Assembly (NCBI GenBank): GCA_021159015.1
Contig: JAGGSQ010000052.1
Coordinates: forward strand, 1-35,019
Source of the DNA: Candidatus Omnitrophota bacterium
GTDB taxonomy: Bacteria > Omnitrophota > Gorgyraeia > Duberdicusellales > Duberdicusellaceae
Reading direction: 5' to 3'
Length of the DNA stretch: 35,019 nucleotides
Shown: in pieces, positions 7,877 to 18,181 of the stretch
How positions within the stretch are numbered: the stretch's first letter is position 1
Layout: each line of letters opens with the position of its first letter
Translations under genes and position numbers: made by a program
The notes under the pieces: model-generated
Seen by the model: only the letters and a program-made list of their open reading frames with translations
Told to the model about the DNA's origin: nothing
The model's database searches: none

Positions 7877-9072
7877 CTTCTGTTAATAGTCGCTACTATT
7901 TTTTCTCGCAAAGCCTGTGGCTCCTGCCACCTCCTCCGTACAAATCCATCCATATCCACCGCTAAAACCTGAGCTACTACAAGAGGAGACTTATCTCCAA
8001 GCCCCATAAGAAAGTAAATAAGCCGTGGCGAATAAGTAAGAAGTAGCCGAAAAGCTCTCTTTCTTACTGCCTCATGCTCACTGAGCAAATTCTCAGCTAA
8101 GATATCTTCTACATCTATGCCTCTCTTACGAAACTCAGCTCTTAAGTAACTAGAATTAACATAAACCCTGTCTAAAGAAGCACTTATCTTATCTCTAAAT
8201 ATAGCTAAGGCCACAGCTGCGTAGTAGCGTAGAGTTTCTGGCGCGTTATTATCAAGCAAGATATCTTTTGTTCTCTCTAGAACCTGCCGTTGGTCTAAAT
8301 TAGCTAAAGCCACTAAGGAAGAACCTTTCAGTTGAGAATTAGAAGAATTTAACTCTTCCTCATCTGCTTTTACGAATATACCTGCTTCACTTAGCAAGAT
8401 TTTTATATTAGCGCGCACAATATCTTTCCTTTCCCGTTCTAACGCCTCCCTAAGTATATCTATATGACTACCACCCATATTGCCTAGAGCCATAACCGCA
8501 GCATTACGCAAAAGCCAGGAAGAAGAGCTTAATGCGCCAATTATTTCCTCTTCTGCCTCTTTATACCTATTTCTGTTCCACGCCCTTACTATCTCTGCTT
8601 TTACTAAATCATTTCTTTCGCTTCTAAAAACTTGCCGCAGCCAATCAAGAAGCTCCTTTCTGTTACTTCGTCCGATTATCCTTACTGCTGCCACACGAAT
8701 TTGAAGGATAGGAGAGTTTAGATATTTCTGAAGTTTAGCCTGAGTTAATTCTCCCCTAACCAAAGCCAAAACTAAATTGGCATAAGCTTTTATTATGGCA
8801 TCGGAAGAATGCTGATTACGCTCTAAGGCTCTAATTATCTGGGCTGTTTTGAATTTAGTTGTCGCCACTGCCAAAAAGGCACGGATTTTTAATGTATCCG
8901 AATGTGACTCAAGAAACTCTGCAAGTATATTTCCGGTATTACTTACCTTAAAAGCCTCGATGTAATCTAAACCTACCCGACGCAGCTGAGAAGAACGGCA
9001 ATATCCCCTTGCGCTGAGACTAACTCCCCCCAGAACCAAAATTAAACTAAAAACCAGCCCTATTCTTTTCAT
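7861..9072 (-). CDS. Secreted HEAT-repeat protein
   Basis: 403 aa; N-terminal signal sequence then repeated helical units such as LNSPILQIRVAAVRIIGR, LSSSSWLLRNAAVMALGNMG, LLDNNAPETLRYYAAVALAIFRD, LSEHEAVRKRAFRLLL. Confidence 0.8.
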   Translation of the reverse strand: MKRIGLVFSLILVLGGVSLSARGYCRSSQLRRVGLDYIEAFKVSNTGNILAEFLESHSDTLKIRAFLAVATTKFKTAQIIRALERNQHSSDAIIKAYANLVLALVRGELTQAKLQKYLNSPILQIRVAAVRIIGRSNRKELLDWLRQVFRSERNDLVKAEIVRAWNRNRYKEAEEEIIGALSSSSWLLRNAAVMALGNMGGSHIDILREALERERKDIVRANIKILLSEAGIFVKADEEELNSSNSQLKGSSLVALANLDQRQVLERTKDILLDNNAPETLRYYAAVALAIFRDKISASLDRVYVNSSYLRAEFRKRGIDVEDILAENLLSEHEAVRKRAFRLLLTYSPRLIYFLMGLGDKSPLVVAQVLAVDMDGFVRRRWQEPQALREKIVATINRRCLGK

Positions 9073-9085
9073 TTTCCCCTCCTAG

Positions 9086-10483
9086 CTAATACTGGTTGCC
9101 CCTCTCCAGGGCAAATTTATTTAATTCCTGCCTGGACTTAAGAGGATAGTTTCCGCTCCAGCAGGCGGTGCAATAATTATTGGCAGAATAGCGGAAACAC
9201 CTAAGCATTCCTTCCAGGCTCAAGTAGCCAATACTGTCAACCTCTAAAAATCTCCTCTCTTCTTCCAGACTCATTTTATTAGCAATAAGCCTGTTTTTAT
9301 CAGGGAAATCTATACCGTAAAAACAGCCGAAGCGGTGCGGAGGACAAGAAATACGCAAATGCACCTCTCTTGCTCCCAGACTCTTCAAATTTTTAACCCG
9401 GATACGGGAGGTAGTCCCGCGCACTATAGAATCATCAATTACGACTATGCGCTTATTGCTTACTACTTCTTTCAAAATATTAAATTTTAGACGGGCGGCT
9501 AATTCCCTCTCACTCTGATAGGGCTGAATAAAAGTCCTGCCTATATAATGATTGCGAATAATTCCCAAACCTAACGGTATATTTGACTCTTTAGAAAAAC
9601 CTAAGGCCGCCGAAGTCCCTGAATCTGGCACCCCCACTACTACATCTGCTTCTACCGGATGTTCTTTTGCTAAGGCCCTACCTAGCTCTTCTCTCACCAG
9701 ATGGACATTCTGCCCAAAGACAAAGGAATCGGGACGGGAAAAATAAATATGCTCAAAACTACAGAATGCTTTCTTCTTTAAGGAAGGAAATATTCTCTCA
9801 GAATGCAAACCATTTTTATCAACCCAAACTAACTCTCCCGGGTCCACCTCCCGCACGAACTCTGCTCCTACCAGATCCAAAGCGCAACTTTCAGAGGAAA
9901 TATAAAAACTATCTCCTTTTTTCCCGATACACAAGGGACGAAACCCCAAAGGGTCTCTCATCCCCGCCACCAGCCTATCATTCATAATCAGAAGCGAATA
10001 AGCACCTCTTATTTTACCTGTGGCATATCTCATTTTGTCCAGGAAGCTCTCTCCTTTAGCCCTCATCATAAGATGAAGTATTATCTCCGAATCAGACGAA
10101 CTCTGAAAGATTGCTCCCCTGTCTTCTAATTTTTCACGCAAAAGGCGGGAATTGAGAAGATTACCGTTATGAGCCAGACTCAAAGAACCGCGGCGTGAAT
10201 CCACAAAGAGAGGTTGTATATTTCTAATAGCCGTAGAGCCGGTAGTAGAATAGCGCACATGTCCGATAGCTTGATATCCTTTTAAACTATTAAGTATTGT
10301 CTCATTAAAAACATCGCCTACTAATCCCATTCCGCGGTGATTACAAAATACTTCTCCGTCAAAAGAAGTAATGCCACACGATTCTTCTCCCCGATGCTGC
10401 AGTGAATACAGTCCCAAAAATACTTCTTTCGCTGCCTCTTTTTGCCCGAATACTCCAAAGAGACCGCAATATTCTTTAATCAT
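9086..10483 (-). CDS. purF: Amidophosphoribosyltransferase
   Basis: CGLFGVFGQKEAA N-terminal nucleophile Cys, LQHRGEESCGI, GHVRYSTTGS, IVVIDDSIVRGTTSRIRV PRPP loop, C-terminal Cys set. Confidence 0.97.
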   Translation of the reverse strand: MIKEYCGLFGVFGQKEAAKEVFLGLYSLQHRGEESCGITSFDGEVFCNHRGMGLVGDVFNETILNSLKGYQAIGHVRYSTTGSTAIRNIQPLFVDSRRGSLSLAHNGNLLNSRLLREKLEDRGAIFQSSSDSEIILHLMMRAKGESFLDKMRYATGKIRGAYSLLIMNDRLVAGMRDPLGFRPLCIGKKGDSFYISSESCALDLVGAEFVREVDPGELVWVDKNGLHSERIFPSLKKKAFCSFEHIYFSRPDSFVFGQNVHLVREELGRALAKEHPVEADVVVGVPDSGTSAALGFSKESNIPLGLGIIRNHYIGRTFIQPYQSERELAARLKFNILKEVVSNKRIVVIDDSIVRGTTSRIRVKNLKSLGAREVHLRISCPPHRFGCFYGIDFPDKNRLIANKMSLEEERRFLEVDSIGYLSLEGMLRCFRYSANNYCTACWSGNYPLKSRQELNKFALERGNQY

Positions 10484-10485
10484 TA

Positions 10486-11259
10486 TTAAGCAAAATAACT
10501 TTTAATGTTTTTGAAAACTTCCAGCCCCCAGGCCTGAGCCTTCTCCTCTTTCTCATAAGGGCAATGCTCCGCATAAATATAACGCTCCGGATGCGGCATC
10601 ATTCCTAATATATTTCCTTCTGTATTTACCACTGCCGCAATATTCTTTAGAGATCCATTAGGATTAAAAGGGTAGCCTCTCCTTTCTCCTTCTTCGTTTA
10701 CATAACGCAAAGCCACAAGGTTTTCTTCCTCTATTTTACCTAATAAATTATCTTCTGTATAGAATTTTCCTTCTGCATGGGCTACCGGAAGAGGAAACAC
10801 TTCAGGAAGATTTCTAAACCAAAAATGTCTGCCTATCCGCTCTTTTTTCAGCCATACCCAACGGTCCTCAAAACGCCCCGAATCATTAAGTATCAACGAA
10901 CACCTCGGCTGGAAATCAGAGAAAGGCAGAAGGCCTAATTTGACCAAAATCTGGAAACCATTACATATACCCAAAATAAGCCCCCCTTTATGCATAAATT
11001 CTTGTAGTTCCTCCCTAAATATATTTTCGAGCTCCAAGGCAAAAACTTTTCCGGCCGATATATAATCTCCATAACTAAACCCTCCCGGGAGGCATATTAT
11101 TTGATACTTATGAAATAACTGCTTTTTGTCTTTTAAAGTACTCACATGTACTATATCTGCCTCTACCTCTGCTTTCTCAAAAGCAAGTTTTGTCTCGCGT
11201 TCACAATTAGTCCCCGCCGCCCGCAAAATTATAGCTCTAGGAGAAATAGCCATTCTCAA
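10486..11259 (-). CDS. purQ: Phosphoribosylformylglycinamidine synthase, glutaminase subunit
   Basis: RAAGTNCERETKLAFEKA, LPGGFSYGDYISAGK, GLILGICNGFQILVKLGLLP, MMPHPERY. Confidence 0.96.
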   Translation of the reverse strand: MRMAISPRAIILRAAGTNCERETKLAFEKAEVEADIVHVSTLKDKKQLFHKYQIICLPGGFSYGDYISAGKVFALELENIFREELQEFMHKGGLILGICNGFQILVKLGLLPFSDFQPRCSLILNDSGRFEDRWVWLKKERIGRHFWFRNLPEVFPLPVAHAEGKFYTEDNLLGKIEEENLVALRYVNEEGERRGYPFNPNGSLKNIAAVVNTEGNILGMMPHPERYIYAEHCPYEKEEKAQAWGLEVFKNIKSYFA

Positions 11260-14125
11260 ACCTCTTCCAGCTTTTTCTTAATTTTTCTACTTCCAAATCT
11301 ACTATTAACTCTGCTTCTCTGGAATAAACCTTTAGCTTTCTCTCTCCTACACACCCAACAAGACCAAAAGGAATTTGTGAAAATATTTTCTCAAATTTAT
11401 CTTTATTCTCTTTTTTAACTTCTACTATAAACCGGCTGGGACTTTCTGAAAAAAGCAGGCTGAAGGCAGAAATATTTTCTTCCTGAGGCAGCTCTGAAAG
11501 AAAGACGTCTACTCCTTTATTTCCCCCTATACACATCTCAGCTAAACACACCCCTAATCCTCCCTCGGAAATATCATGGCAGGATTCTATCAAGTTATTT
11601 TTTTGTGCTATGTTTATGTGCTGGAAAATCGTGCGTGCCATTGCTGCATCTGCTTTAGGTACAAATCCCCCTCCCCTGCCCCATAGACGCAGAACCTCAC
11701 TTCCCCCCAGCTCATTCTTTGTGACTCCTATAGCATAAACTAAGTTAGCTTTCTTTTGAAAGAAAGAGGGGGATGCTTTCTCCACATCTTCAATTATCCC
11801 TAAAGCTGAAATAAGCAAAGTAGGAGGAATTACAATACGTTTCCCCTCTAGAACAAACTCATTATAAAAGCTGTCCTTGCCGGAAATAAAGGGAACCCCT
11901 AAAGCCCTGGCATATTCGTAACAACCTCTAGCTGCTCTCACTAGCTCCCCGAGTTTTTCCTTATTTTCGGCTGAGCCCCAACAGAAATTGTCCAGAACCA
12001 CACAGCGGCCAAAATCTGCCCCTTGTGAGATAATATTTCTTATTGCTTCATCGATAGCAGCCTTAGCCATCCAGTAAGGGTCAATATCAGAATAAAAAGG
12101 ATTTATGCCACAACCCAGAACAATACCTTTTTTAGAATCATCCAGCGGTTTAATTATGGCCGCATCTGTTACTCCTCCATAGCGCCCCATCAAAGGTTTA
12201 GTGATAGTTTTAGCTTGTACTTCGTGATCATACTGACGAATAATCCAGTCTTTAGAAGCAATGTTGTAAGCACCTAAAAGCGCTAGTATAGTCTTGGCCT
12301 CGTCAATTCCTTCTATATCCGCTTCTTCCTCCTGCCTAACTTTCCATACTGCCTGCTTCTTTTCCTTTAAGAATCCCTTATGAAGAAAATTCATATCCAG
12401 ACTACAAACATTCCTGCCCTTATAAAAAACTTCTAACCTTTTAGAAGAGGTAACTTTACCTATTACCGCTATATCTACTTCTTCCTGCCGGCAAATCTCT
12501 TTAAGCCGCTCGAGTTTCTCCGGCCAGAGTACTAAAACCATTCTCTCTTGAGACTCAGATATCCATATTTCTGTATAATTTAGGCCCTGGTACTTTAAAG
12601 GAGCCTTCTCTAAGTAAACTTCTACTCCCTGCTCTCTGGCAATCTCCCCTACTGCCGAAGAGAACCCTCCTGCCCCACAATCAGTGATAGCAGTAAACAA
12701 ACCCTCACTTGCAGCTCTGGCTATCACTTCACATACTTTCTTCTCCTCCAAAGGATTTCCTATCTGTACCGCCGAACCCGCGGTATCAGTAGATTCTTCT
12801 TTCAGGATAGCAGAGGAGAAAGTGGCGCCATGAATACCGTCTTTGCCCGTGGCTCCTCCCATTACAACTACAATTTCCCCTGCCTCAACTGTTTTGAAAG
12901 ATCTCTCTTGAGGCAAAATTCCTACATTGCCGCAAAAAACTAAGGGATTACCTAAAAAACGCTCCTCAAACAATACTGCTCCTGCTACTGTAGGTATACC
13001 CATACGATTGCCATAATCTCGCACTCCTGCCACAACCCCCTCTATAATGCGGCGCGGCGGCAAGAGAGAAGAGGGTAAAGATTCCTCTTGTGTGTCCGGA
13101 CGGCCAAAGCAAAAGATATCTGTATTAGCAATAGGGAAAGCCCCCCTGCCTGTGCCAAGTATATCCCTAATCACGCCCCCTATACCCGTAGAAGCCCCTC
13201 CGTAAGGCTCAAGGCTAGAGGGATGATTATGGGTTTCAACTTTAAAACACACATTGTAACCTTTGTCAAACTTAATAATTCCGGCGTTATCTTCAAAAAC
13301 AGATACGCAAAGAGGATGATTAATTTCTTGAGTAGCTTTTTTAATGGTAGAAGCAAATAAATTGCTGATTGTCTCTTGCCTTAAAATTTTACCTGTTTCA
13401 TCTATCTCTATATATTCAAAATCACTACGGAAAGTCTTATGTAAACAATGCTCTGACCAGGTCTGGGCAATTGTTTCCAGTTCACAATCGGTAGGATTGC
13501 GGCCTTCTTTCTGAAAATATTCTTTAATCTTTTTCATCTCGGCTAGATTCAAAGAAAGCATTCCTTTTTTGCTTATTTCTTTAAGCTTAGATTCATCTGC
13601 ATTCAGAAGGTCGATGAGTTTAAGTTCGAGTTTCTCCTTCTGTTTTTCCAGCCTCAGATGAGTTTTCTTTTTAAACTCGCCGAAATCAAGTAAATATTCA
13701 ATTAAGGGGTTATATAAAAACTTGCGCGCCATCTCTGCATAATCCAGAGCCTCTGAAGCCACTAATTTATATTCGCGCACGTACTTAACTTCTCTTACTT
13801 TAAAGCCCATTTCTCTAATAATTCTTTTAGTGACTAAAGCCACATTGTCCATTACCTGAGGATAATAAGCTATGCTGATTACATTCCTTTCTTCCTTTAC
13901 TTCGGAGATATTACTCACCCTATATTCTTCACTCACTCTATCACAAAGAACTCTTGCCGCTATCTCTTCTGCCGTGGCAAAAGATTCCTCCAGCTCCAGA
14001 AGGTAGACCGAAGAAAATTTTACTTCTACATTTTTATAACCTAAACCTTCTAGTTCTCTTTCTAATTTAAGAGCGGCATAGCTCTTCAGGCCCGCACGAG
14101 GGAAGACATCTACCTTATATATCAT
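11237..14125 (-). CDS. purL: Phosphoribosylformylglycinamidine synthase II with fused N-terminal PurS-like region
   Basis: 962 aa; TWSEHCLHKTFRS, FKVETHNHPSSLEPYGGASTGIGGVIRD, GGATGKDGIHGATFSS, ITDCGAGGFSSA, CHDISEGGLGVCLAEM. N-terminal MIYKVDVFPRAGLKSYAALKLERELEGLGY is PurS-like. Confidence 0.95.
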   Translation of the reverse strand: MIYKVDVFPRAGLKSYAALKLERELEGLGYKNVEVKFSSVYLLELEESFATAEEIAARVLCDRVSEEYRVSNISEVKEERNVISIAYYPQVMDNVALVTKRIIREMGFKVREVKYVREYKLVASEALDYAEMARKFLYNPLIEYLLDFGEFKKKTHLRLEKQKEKLELKLIDLLNADESKLKEISKKGMLSLNLAEMKKIKEYFQKEGRNPTDCELETIAQTWSEHCLHKTFRSDFEYIEIDETGKILRQETISNLFASTIKKATQEINHPLCVSVFEDNAGIIKFDKGYNVCFKVETHNHPSSLEPYGGASTGIGGVIRDILGTGRGAFPIANTDIFCFGRPDTQEESLPSSLLPPRRIIEGVVAGVRDYGNRMGIPTVAGAVLFEERFLGNPLVFCGNVGILPQERSFKTVEAGEIVVVMGGATGKDGIHGATFSSAILKEESTDTAGSAVQIGNPLEEKKVCEVIARAASEGLFTAITDCGAGGFSSAVGEIAREQGVEVYLEKAPLKYQGLNYTEIWISESQERMVLVLWPEKLERLKEICRQEEVDIAVIGKVTSSKRLEVFYKGRNVCSLDMNFLHKGFLKEKKQAVWKVRQEEEADIEGIDEAKTILALLGAYNIASKDWIIRQYDHEVQAKTITKPLMGRYGGVTDAAIIKPLDDSKKGIVLGCGINPFYSDIDPYWMAKAAIDEAIRNIISQGADFGRCVVLDNFCWGSAENKEKLGELVRAARGCYEYARALGVPFISGKDSFYNEFVLEGKRIVIPPTLLISALGIIEDVEKASPSFFQKKANLVYAIGVTKNELGGSEVLRLWGRGGGFVPKADAAMARTIFQHINIAQKNNLIESCHDISEGGLGVCLAEMCIGGNKGVDVFLSELPQEENISAFSLLFSESPSRFIVEVKKENKDKFEKIFSQIPFGLVGCVGERKLKVYSREAELIVDLEVEKLRKSWKRFENGYFS

Positions 14126-14132
14126 GGAATAA

Positions 14133-15425
14133 TCAGAGTCCGGCTTTCCTATAAATTATATCTACGTTTTTAAGGTAAAACGAAGTATCAAAAAACCTTT
14201 CTATTTCCTGCCGGCTAAACAGCTGGGAAATTTTCCTATTCTTACCTAAAGCTGCAGCAAAATCTTCTCTTTTGTCTGAGGCACTAAGGGCAATTTTCTG
14301 GATTAAATCATAGGCCTCGGGACGCCCCAGGCCTTTTTCCATAAGCGCCAGTAGTATTTTCTGAGAATAAATCAGACCGCCGCTTTTTTCCAGATTAACC
14401 CGCATTCTCTTCCTGTCAACCACCAGTCCTTTCACTATTTCCTGCATTTTTCTCAGCATATATACAATAATTATCGTAGAATCGGGTATAATCACTCTCT
14501 CAGCAGAAGAATGAGAAATATCCCTCTCGTGCCACAAAGCAATATTTTCTAAAGCTACACCCAAGTTTCCCCGCAAGAGGCGGCTTAAGCCGCAAATCCG
14601 TTCACACAGAATAGGATTCCTCTTATGAGGCATAGCCGAAGAGCCTTTCTGGCCCTGATAGAAGGGTTCCTGCACTTCTCCTATCTCACTACGGCTCAAG
14701 GCTCTTATCTCCTGGGCAAAGCTTTCCATTACTGTACCTAAAACTGCCAGGGCGGAGATTAAATAACCTATCCTGTCGCGCGAGACAATCTGAGTAGAAA
14801 AAGAGGCAGGTTTTATTCCTATTTTCTTACACACAAATCTCTCTACCTTAGGACTAATATGGGCAAAAGTGCCTACTGCCCCGGAAATCTTGCCACAACA
14901 TACCTTTTCTTCCGCCTCGTCTAACGCCGCTAAAGCCCGTTGCAATTCGTCGTAAAATTTGACAAACTTAAGACCAAAACTGTAAGGCTCCGCTTGCATG
15001 CCGTGGGTACGCGCCAGGCATAAAACATTCTTATAGAGATAGGCTTTATTCTTTACCAGACGCATAAGGCTCTTAATTTCTTTGCGAATTATTCTGCAGG
15101 CATCTTTAAGTTGCCACGCCAGCGTAGTATCTAAAATATCAGAAGAAGTAAGACCTAAATGCAGATAACGCGAGTATCCGCCTAAAGACTGAGAAAGATT
15201 CAATACAAAGGCAACAATATCATGGTGGGTTTTGTTCTCAATTCTCTTAATCTGAGGAATCGAAATACGCGCCCGGCGGCGTATCTGCACGGCAGCTTTT
15301 TGAGGAATCCTGCCTTCTCTCGCAAGAGCTTCGCATACCAGAATTTCAATCTTCAAAAATCTTTGGAATTTTGATTCTTCTGTCCAAATAGCGCCAATAT
15401 CTTTGGGAGTATATCTCTCTATCAT
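14133..15425 (-). CDS. purB: Adenylosuccinate lyase
   Basis: HDIVAFVLNLSQ, LHLGLTSSDILDTTLAWQL, LARTHGMQAEPYSFGLK, GSSAMPHKRNPILCERI signature. Confidence 0.96.
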   Translation of the reverse strand: MIERYTPKDIGAIWTEESKFQRFLKIEILVCEALAREGRIPQKAAVQIRRRARISIPQIKRIENKTHHDIVAFVLNLSQSLGGYSRYLHLGLTSSDILDTTLAWQLKDACRIIRKEIKSLMRLVKNKAYLYKNVLCLARTHGMQAEPYSFGLKFVKFYDELQRALAALDEAEEKVCCGKISGAVGTFAHISPKVERFVCKKIGIKPASFSTQIVSRDRIGYLISALAVLGTVMESFAQEIRALSRSEIGEVQEPFYQGQKGSSAMPHKRNPILCERICGLSRLLRGNLGVALENIALWHERDISHSSAERVIIPDSTIIIVYMLRKMQEIVKGLVVDRKRMRVNLEKSGGLIYSQKILLALMEKGLGRPEAYDLIQKIALSASDKREDFAAALGKNRKISQLFSRQEIERFFDTSFYLKNVDIIYRKAGL

Positions 15426-15479
15426 ACCCTCACCCTAACAGATAAGATATTGTACTTTCTCTTAATAAAAAGTAAATAT

Positions 15480-16340
15480 CTAATCAAAAATAACTGTCTT
15501 ATTACGATAAACTAGTATCTTGCGCTCTAAGTGCCACAACAAAGCCCGGCTTAAAACTATTTTCTCTAGGTCCTTTCCTTTGCGTACAAAATCAGCCAAA
15601 CTATCCCGATGGCTGACTCTTACTGTATCTTGCTCAATAATCGGGCCGCTATCCACTTCCGTGGTTACATAGTGACTGGTAGCTCCTATCAATTTAACCC
15701 CTCGTAGATAAGCTTGCCGATAAGGCCTGGCCCCGGCAAAAGCCGGCAAGAAAGAATGGTGAATATTAATAATCCTCTGAGGGAAATGCTTTATAAAATT
15801 GGAAGAGAGTATCCGCATATAGCGAGCTAGAACTACTATTTCAATATTGTGCTCCTCTAACAGAGCCAGCTCCTCTTTTTCTACATCCTGCACATTTCTC
15901 TTCCCCAAAGGAAAATAAAAGAATTTGATACCAAAACTTTTTACAATTTTCTCCGCATCTTTATGGTTACTTATCACCAGGGAAATATTACAGTGAAACT
16001 GGCCTTCTTCATAACGCAGGAGCAAATCATAAAGACAATGCAATTGGCGTGAGACAAAAATAGCTACCTGAGGACGGCTGGGAAAGAAATGTAATCTCCA
16101 TTTCAACGAAAATTCCTTGGCTAAAGGTGCAAACTTATGAGGTATTTGTTGAGGTTTTATCTTAAATCGATGCAGAGACCATACAATACGCATAAAAAAT
16201 GTATTGGTTTCAAAATCAGTATGCTCGTCGGAATGTTCTATATTTCCTCCGTGGGAATAGATAAAATTGGCGACTTTGGCAATAATACCTTTTCGGTCAG
16301 GGCAAGAAATAAGCAGAACTACCTTCTCTTTTTTATCCAT
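15480..16340 (-). CDS. purU: Formyltetrahydrofolate deformylase
   Basis: ACT-like N-terminus (LLISCPDRKGIIAKVANFIYSHGGNI) plus formyltransferase fold (VISNHKDAEKIVKSFG, VLARYMRILS, IINIHHSFLPAFAGARPYRQAYLRGVKLIGATSHYVTTEVDSGPIIEQD). Confidence 0.95.
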   Translation of the reverse strand: MDKKEKVVLLISCPDRKGIIAKVANFIYSHGGNIEHSDEHTDFETNTFFMRIVWSLHRFKIKPQQIPHKFAPLAKEFSLKWRLHFFPSRPQVAIFVSRQLHCLYDLLLRYEEGQFHCNISLVISNHKDAEKIVKSFGIKFFYFPLGKRNVQDVEKEELALLEEHNIEIVVLARYMRILSSNFIKHFPQRIINIHHSFLPAFAGARPYRQAYLRGVKLIGATSHYVTTEVDSGPIIEQDTVRVSHRDSLADFVRKGKDLEKIVLSRALLWHLERKILVYRNKTVIFD

Positions 16341-16355
16341 AAAAAGATTATAAAC

Positions 16356-17834
16356 CTAAGCTCTTTTTAAATCAATCAAATACCTGAGACGTACAAAAAT
16401 AATTACACTTAAAACCAAATAATAAATAACCAGCCACAACAAAGATATACGAAAATCAAAGCTCGCTCCCGGCAGATGAGCAAAAAACATATTCAGTTTG
16501 ACAAAAAGCTCTACCAGAAACTCTAAGCTCCTTCCGAATACTACAGCTAAAATGCCAAAGGCAAAACCAAAGTAGACAATAATAGCGGTAAGAATAACTC
16601 CCAGAAAAGGAATGTCTATAATATTGACGAAGATATTGAGGAAATATACCTTACCGAAGTAGAAACTTAGAAGCGGCCAGATGCCCAGATTAACAAATAA
16701 TGAAAGAAAAAACAGCTTCCTGCCCCATGCCAGAGCTCCTCCTCCCGCCGCGGAAGAGGGATAGAAGTATTTAAAACCCACCAGAATGAAAAATACGCCT
16801 GAGAAAGAGAGCTGAAAACTAAGAGAAAAAATATCATAAGGCCTGAAGAGAAGATCAACCAAACCAGCCAAAGCTAAGGCACAGAATAAAGAGGGGCGCC
16901 GTCGCAGATAGAAACTGAAGGCGAAATAGCCATAGAAAAGGGCCGCTCTTAATACCGGAGGGCGCAGAGAACAGATAAAAGCATAAAACAAAATTAGAGG
17001 TACTGCTATTATTGTCCTCCGAGCATAATTAAAGCGCATTATTTTAAGGATAAATAAAACTACTCCCGCCACAATCCCCACATGCAGACCGCTTATAGCT
17101 AAGATATGAGCCGTGCCTGCTTTTACAAATATATGCCTTAAATTATTGAAGCAGATGTCTTTCTTTCCCAGAAATACTGCCTTTATAAAGCTTGCGGTTA
17201 AGAAGGAGAAGTTCTGACTCAAACGATGCTCTAAGAAAGAAGATATCTTCGCTGCTATTTTATGTAGAGAGAAGTTGTGCCGGAGAAGAAGAGGCTTATT
17301 AACTTTACGGCTATAAAGGGTAAACCTATAAGGAGACAAGAAAGAGAAAGTAGAAGGGGTCATTTTTAGCTTTGCTTTCAGAAGGTATATGTCAAAAAGA
17401 GTAAGGGAAGAACGAGAATAATCTTTCCATCTGGCCATACAGCGGCCTCTGCTCCAGCCATTATCTAACCAAAACTGTCCACCCGCCGGGTGGACAGAAA
17501 GGGTTCCTAAGAGCACGACACGGTAAAGATTGTAAGTTTTATATTCTCTTGATTTCTCCTGGGGTTGAATAAGGAAAGTTCTTTCTCCTAAAAGCTCATA
17601 GCAAGAACTCTGAAGGTTCTTTTCTTCTGTAGCACGCATCAAGCCGCCAAAGAAAAACACGCCTACTATTAATATGTCAAAAAGCAACAGTTTACTTCTC
17701 TTAAGTAAAAACACTGCTCCAAGCAAAAAAACAGCAGCTAGCAAGAATAAAAGCAAAAGAGGGAAAGAAAAAAGATAGCCCTCTACACACCCGAGGGCAA
17801 AAGCAACAAAAATCCAGAAAATGATAAAACTCAA
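16356..17834 (-). CDS. comEC: ComEC/Rec2-family competence membrane protein, short form
   Basis: 492 aa; GTAHILAISGLHVGIVAGVV, RPPVLRAALFYGYFAFSFYLRRRPSLFCALALAG, SFQLSFSGVFFIL. No C-terminal metallo-beta-lactamase domain in the ORF. Confidence 0.88.
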   Translation of the reverse strand: MSFIIFWIFVAFALGCVEGYLFSFPLLLLFLLAAVFLLGAVFLLKRSKLLLFDILIVGVFFFGGLMRATEEKNLQSSCYELLGERTFLIQPQEKSREYKTYNLYRVVLLGTLSVHPAGGQFWLDNGWSRGRCMARWKDYSRSSLTLFDIYLLKAKLKMTPSTFSFLSPYRFTLYSRKVNKPLLLRHNFSLHKIAAKISSFLEHRLSQNFSFLTASFIKAVFLGKKDICFNNLRHIFVKAGTAHILAISGLHVGIVAGVVLFILKIMRFNYARRTIIAVPLILFYAFICSLRPPVLRAALFYGYFAFSFYLRRRPSLFCALALAGLVDLLFRPYDIFSLSFQLSFSGVFFILVGFKYFYPSSAAGGGALAWGRKLFFLSLFVNLGIWPLLSFYFGKVYFLNIFVNIIDIPFLGVILTAIIVYFGFAFGILAVVFGRSLEFLVELFVKLNMFFAHLPGASFDFRISLLWLVIYYLVLSVIIFVRLRYLIDLKRA

Positions 17835-18181
17835 TTTATTTTGATAAACTTTGAGATTACTGGCAGCTTTTTTGGGCCTATACCTTTTACATTCAACAAT
17901 TCTTTCTTGGCCCGAAACCTGCCGTTCTTCTGGCGGTAAGCGATAATTCTTTTTGCTATCTTTACGCCAATATGCGGAATCTGTATAAGTTCTGATAAGC
18001 TGGCCTGGTTTATATCCACCAGCAATTCATCTTTTCTTCCCTCATAGAATATCTCTCTGGAGCCATTGTACGTTCTGAAGAAAGAAAGATAGGGAACGCT
18101 TATCCCCAGCAAAAAGAAAAAGCCTACGATAATTAAAGCCTTTCGTTCCTGTGAGGTTAAAGAAAATAAGTATTTTCTCAA
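17831..18181 (-). CDS. ComEA-like helix-hairpin-helix DNA-binding protein
   Basis: DINQASLSELIQIPHIGVKIAKRIIAYRQKNGRFRAKKELLNVKGIGPKKLPVISKFI; N-terminal TM segment. Confidence 0.9.
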   Translation of the reverse strand: MRKYLFSLTSQERKALIIVGFFFLLGISVPYLSFFRTYNGSREIFYEGRKDELLVDINQASLSELIQIPHIGVKIAKRIIAYRQKNGRFRAKKELLNVKGIGPKKLPVISKFIKIN

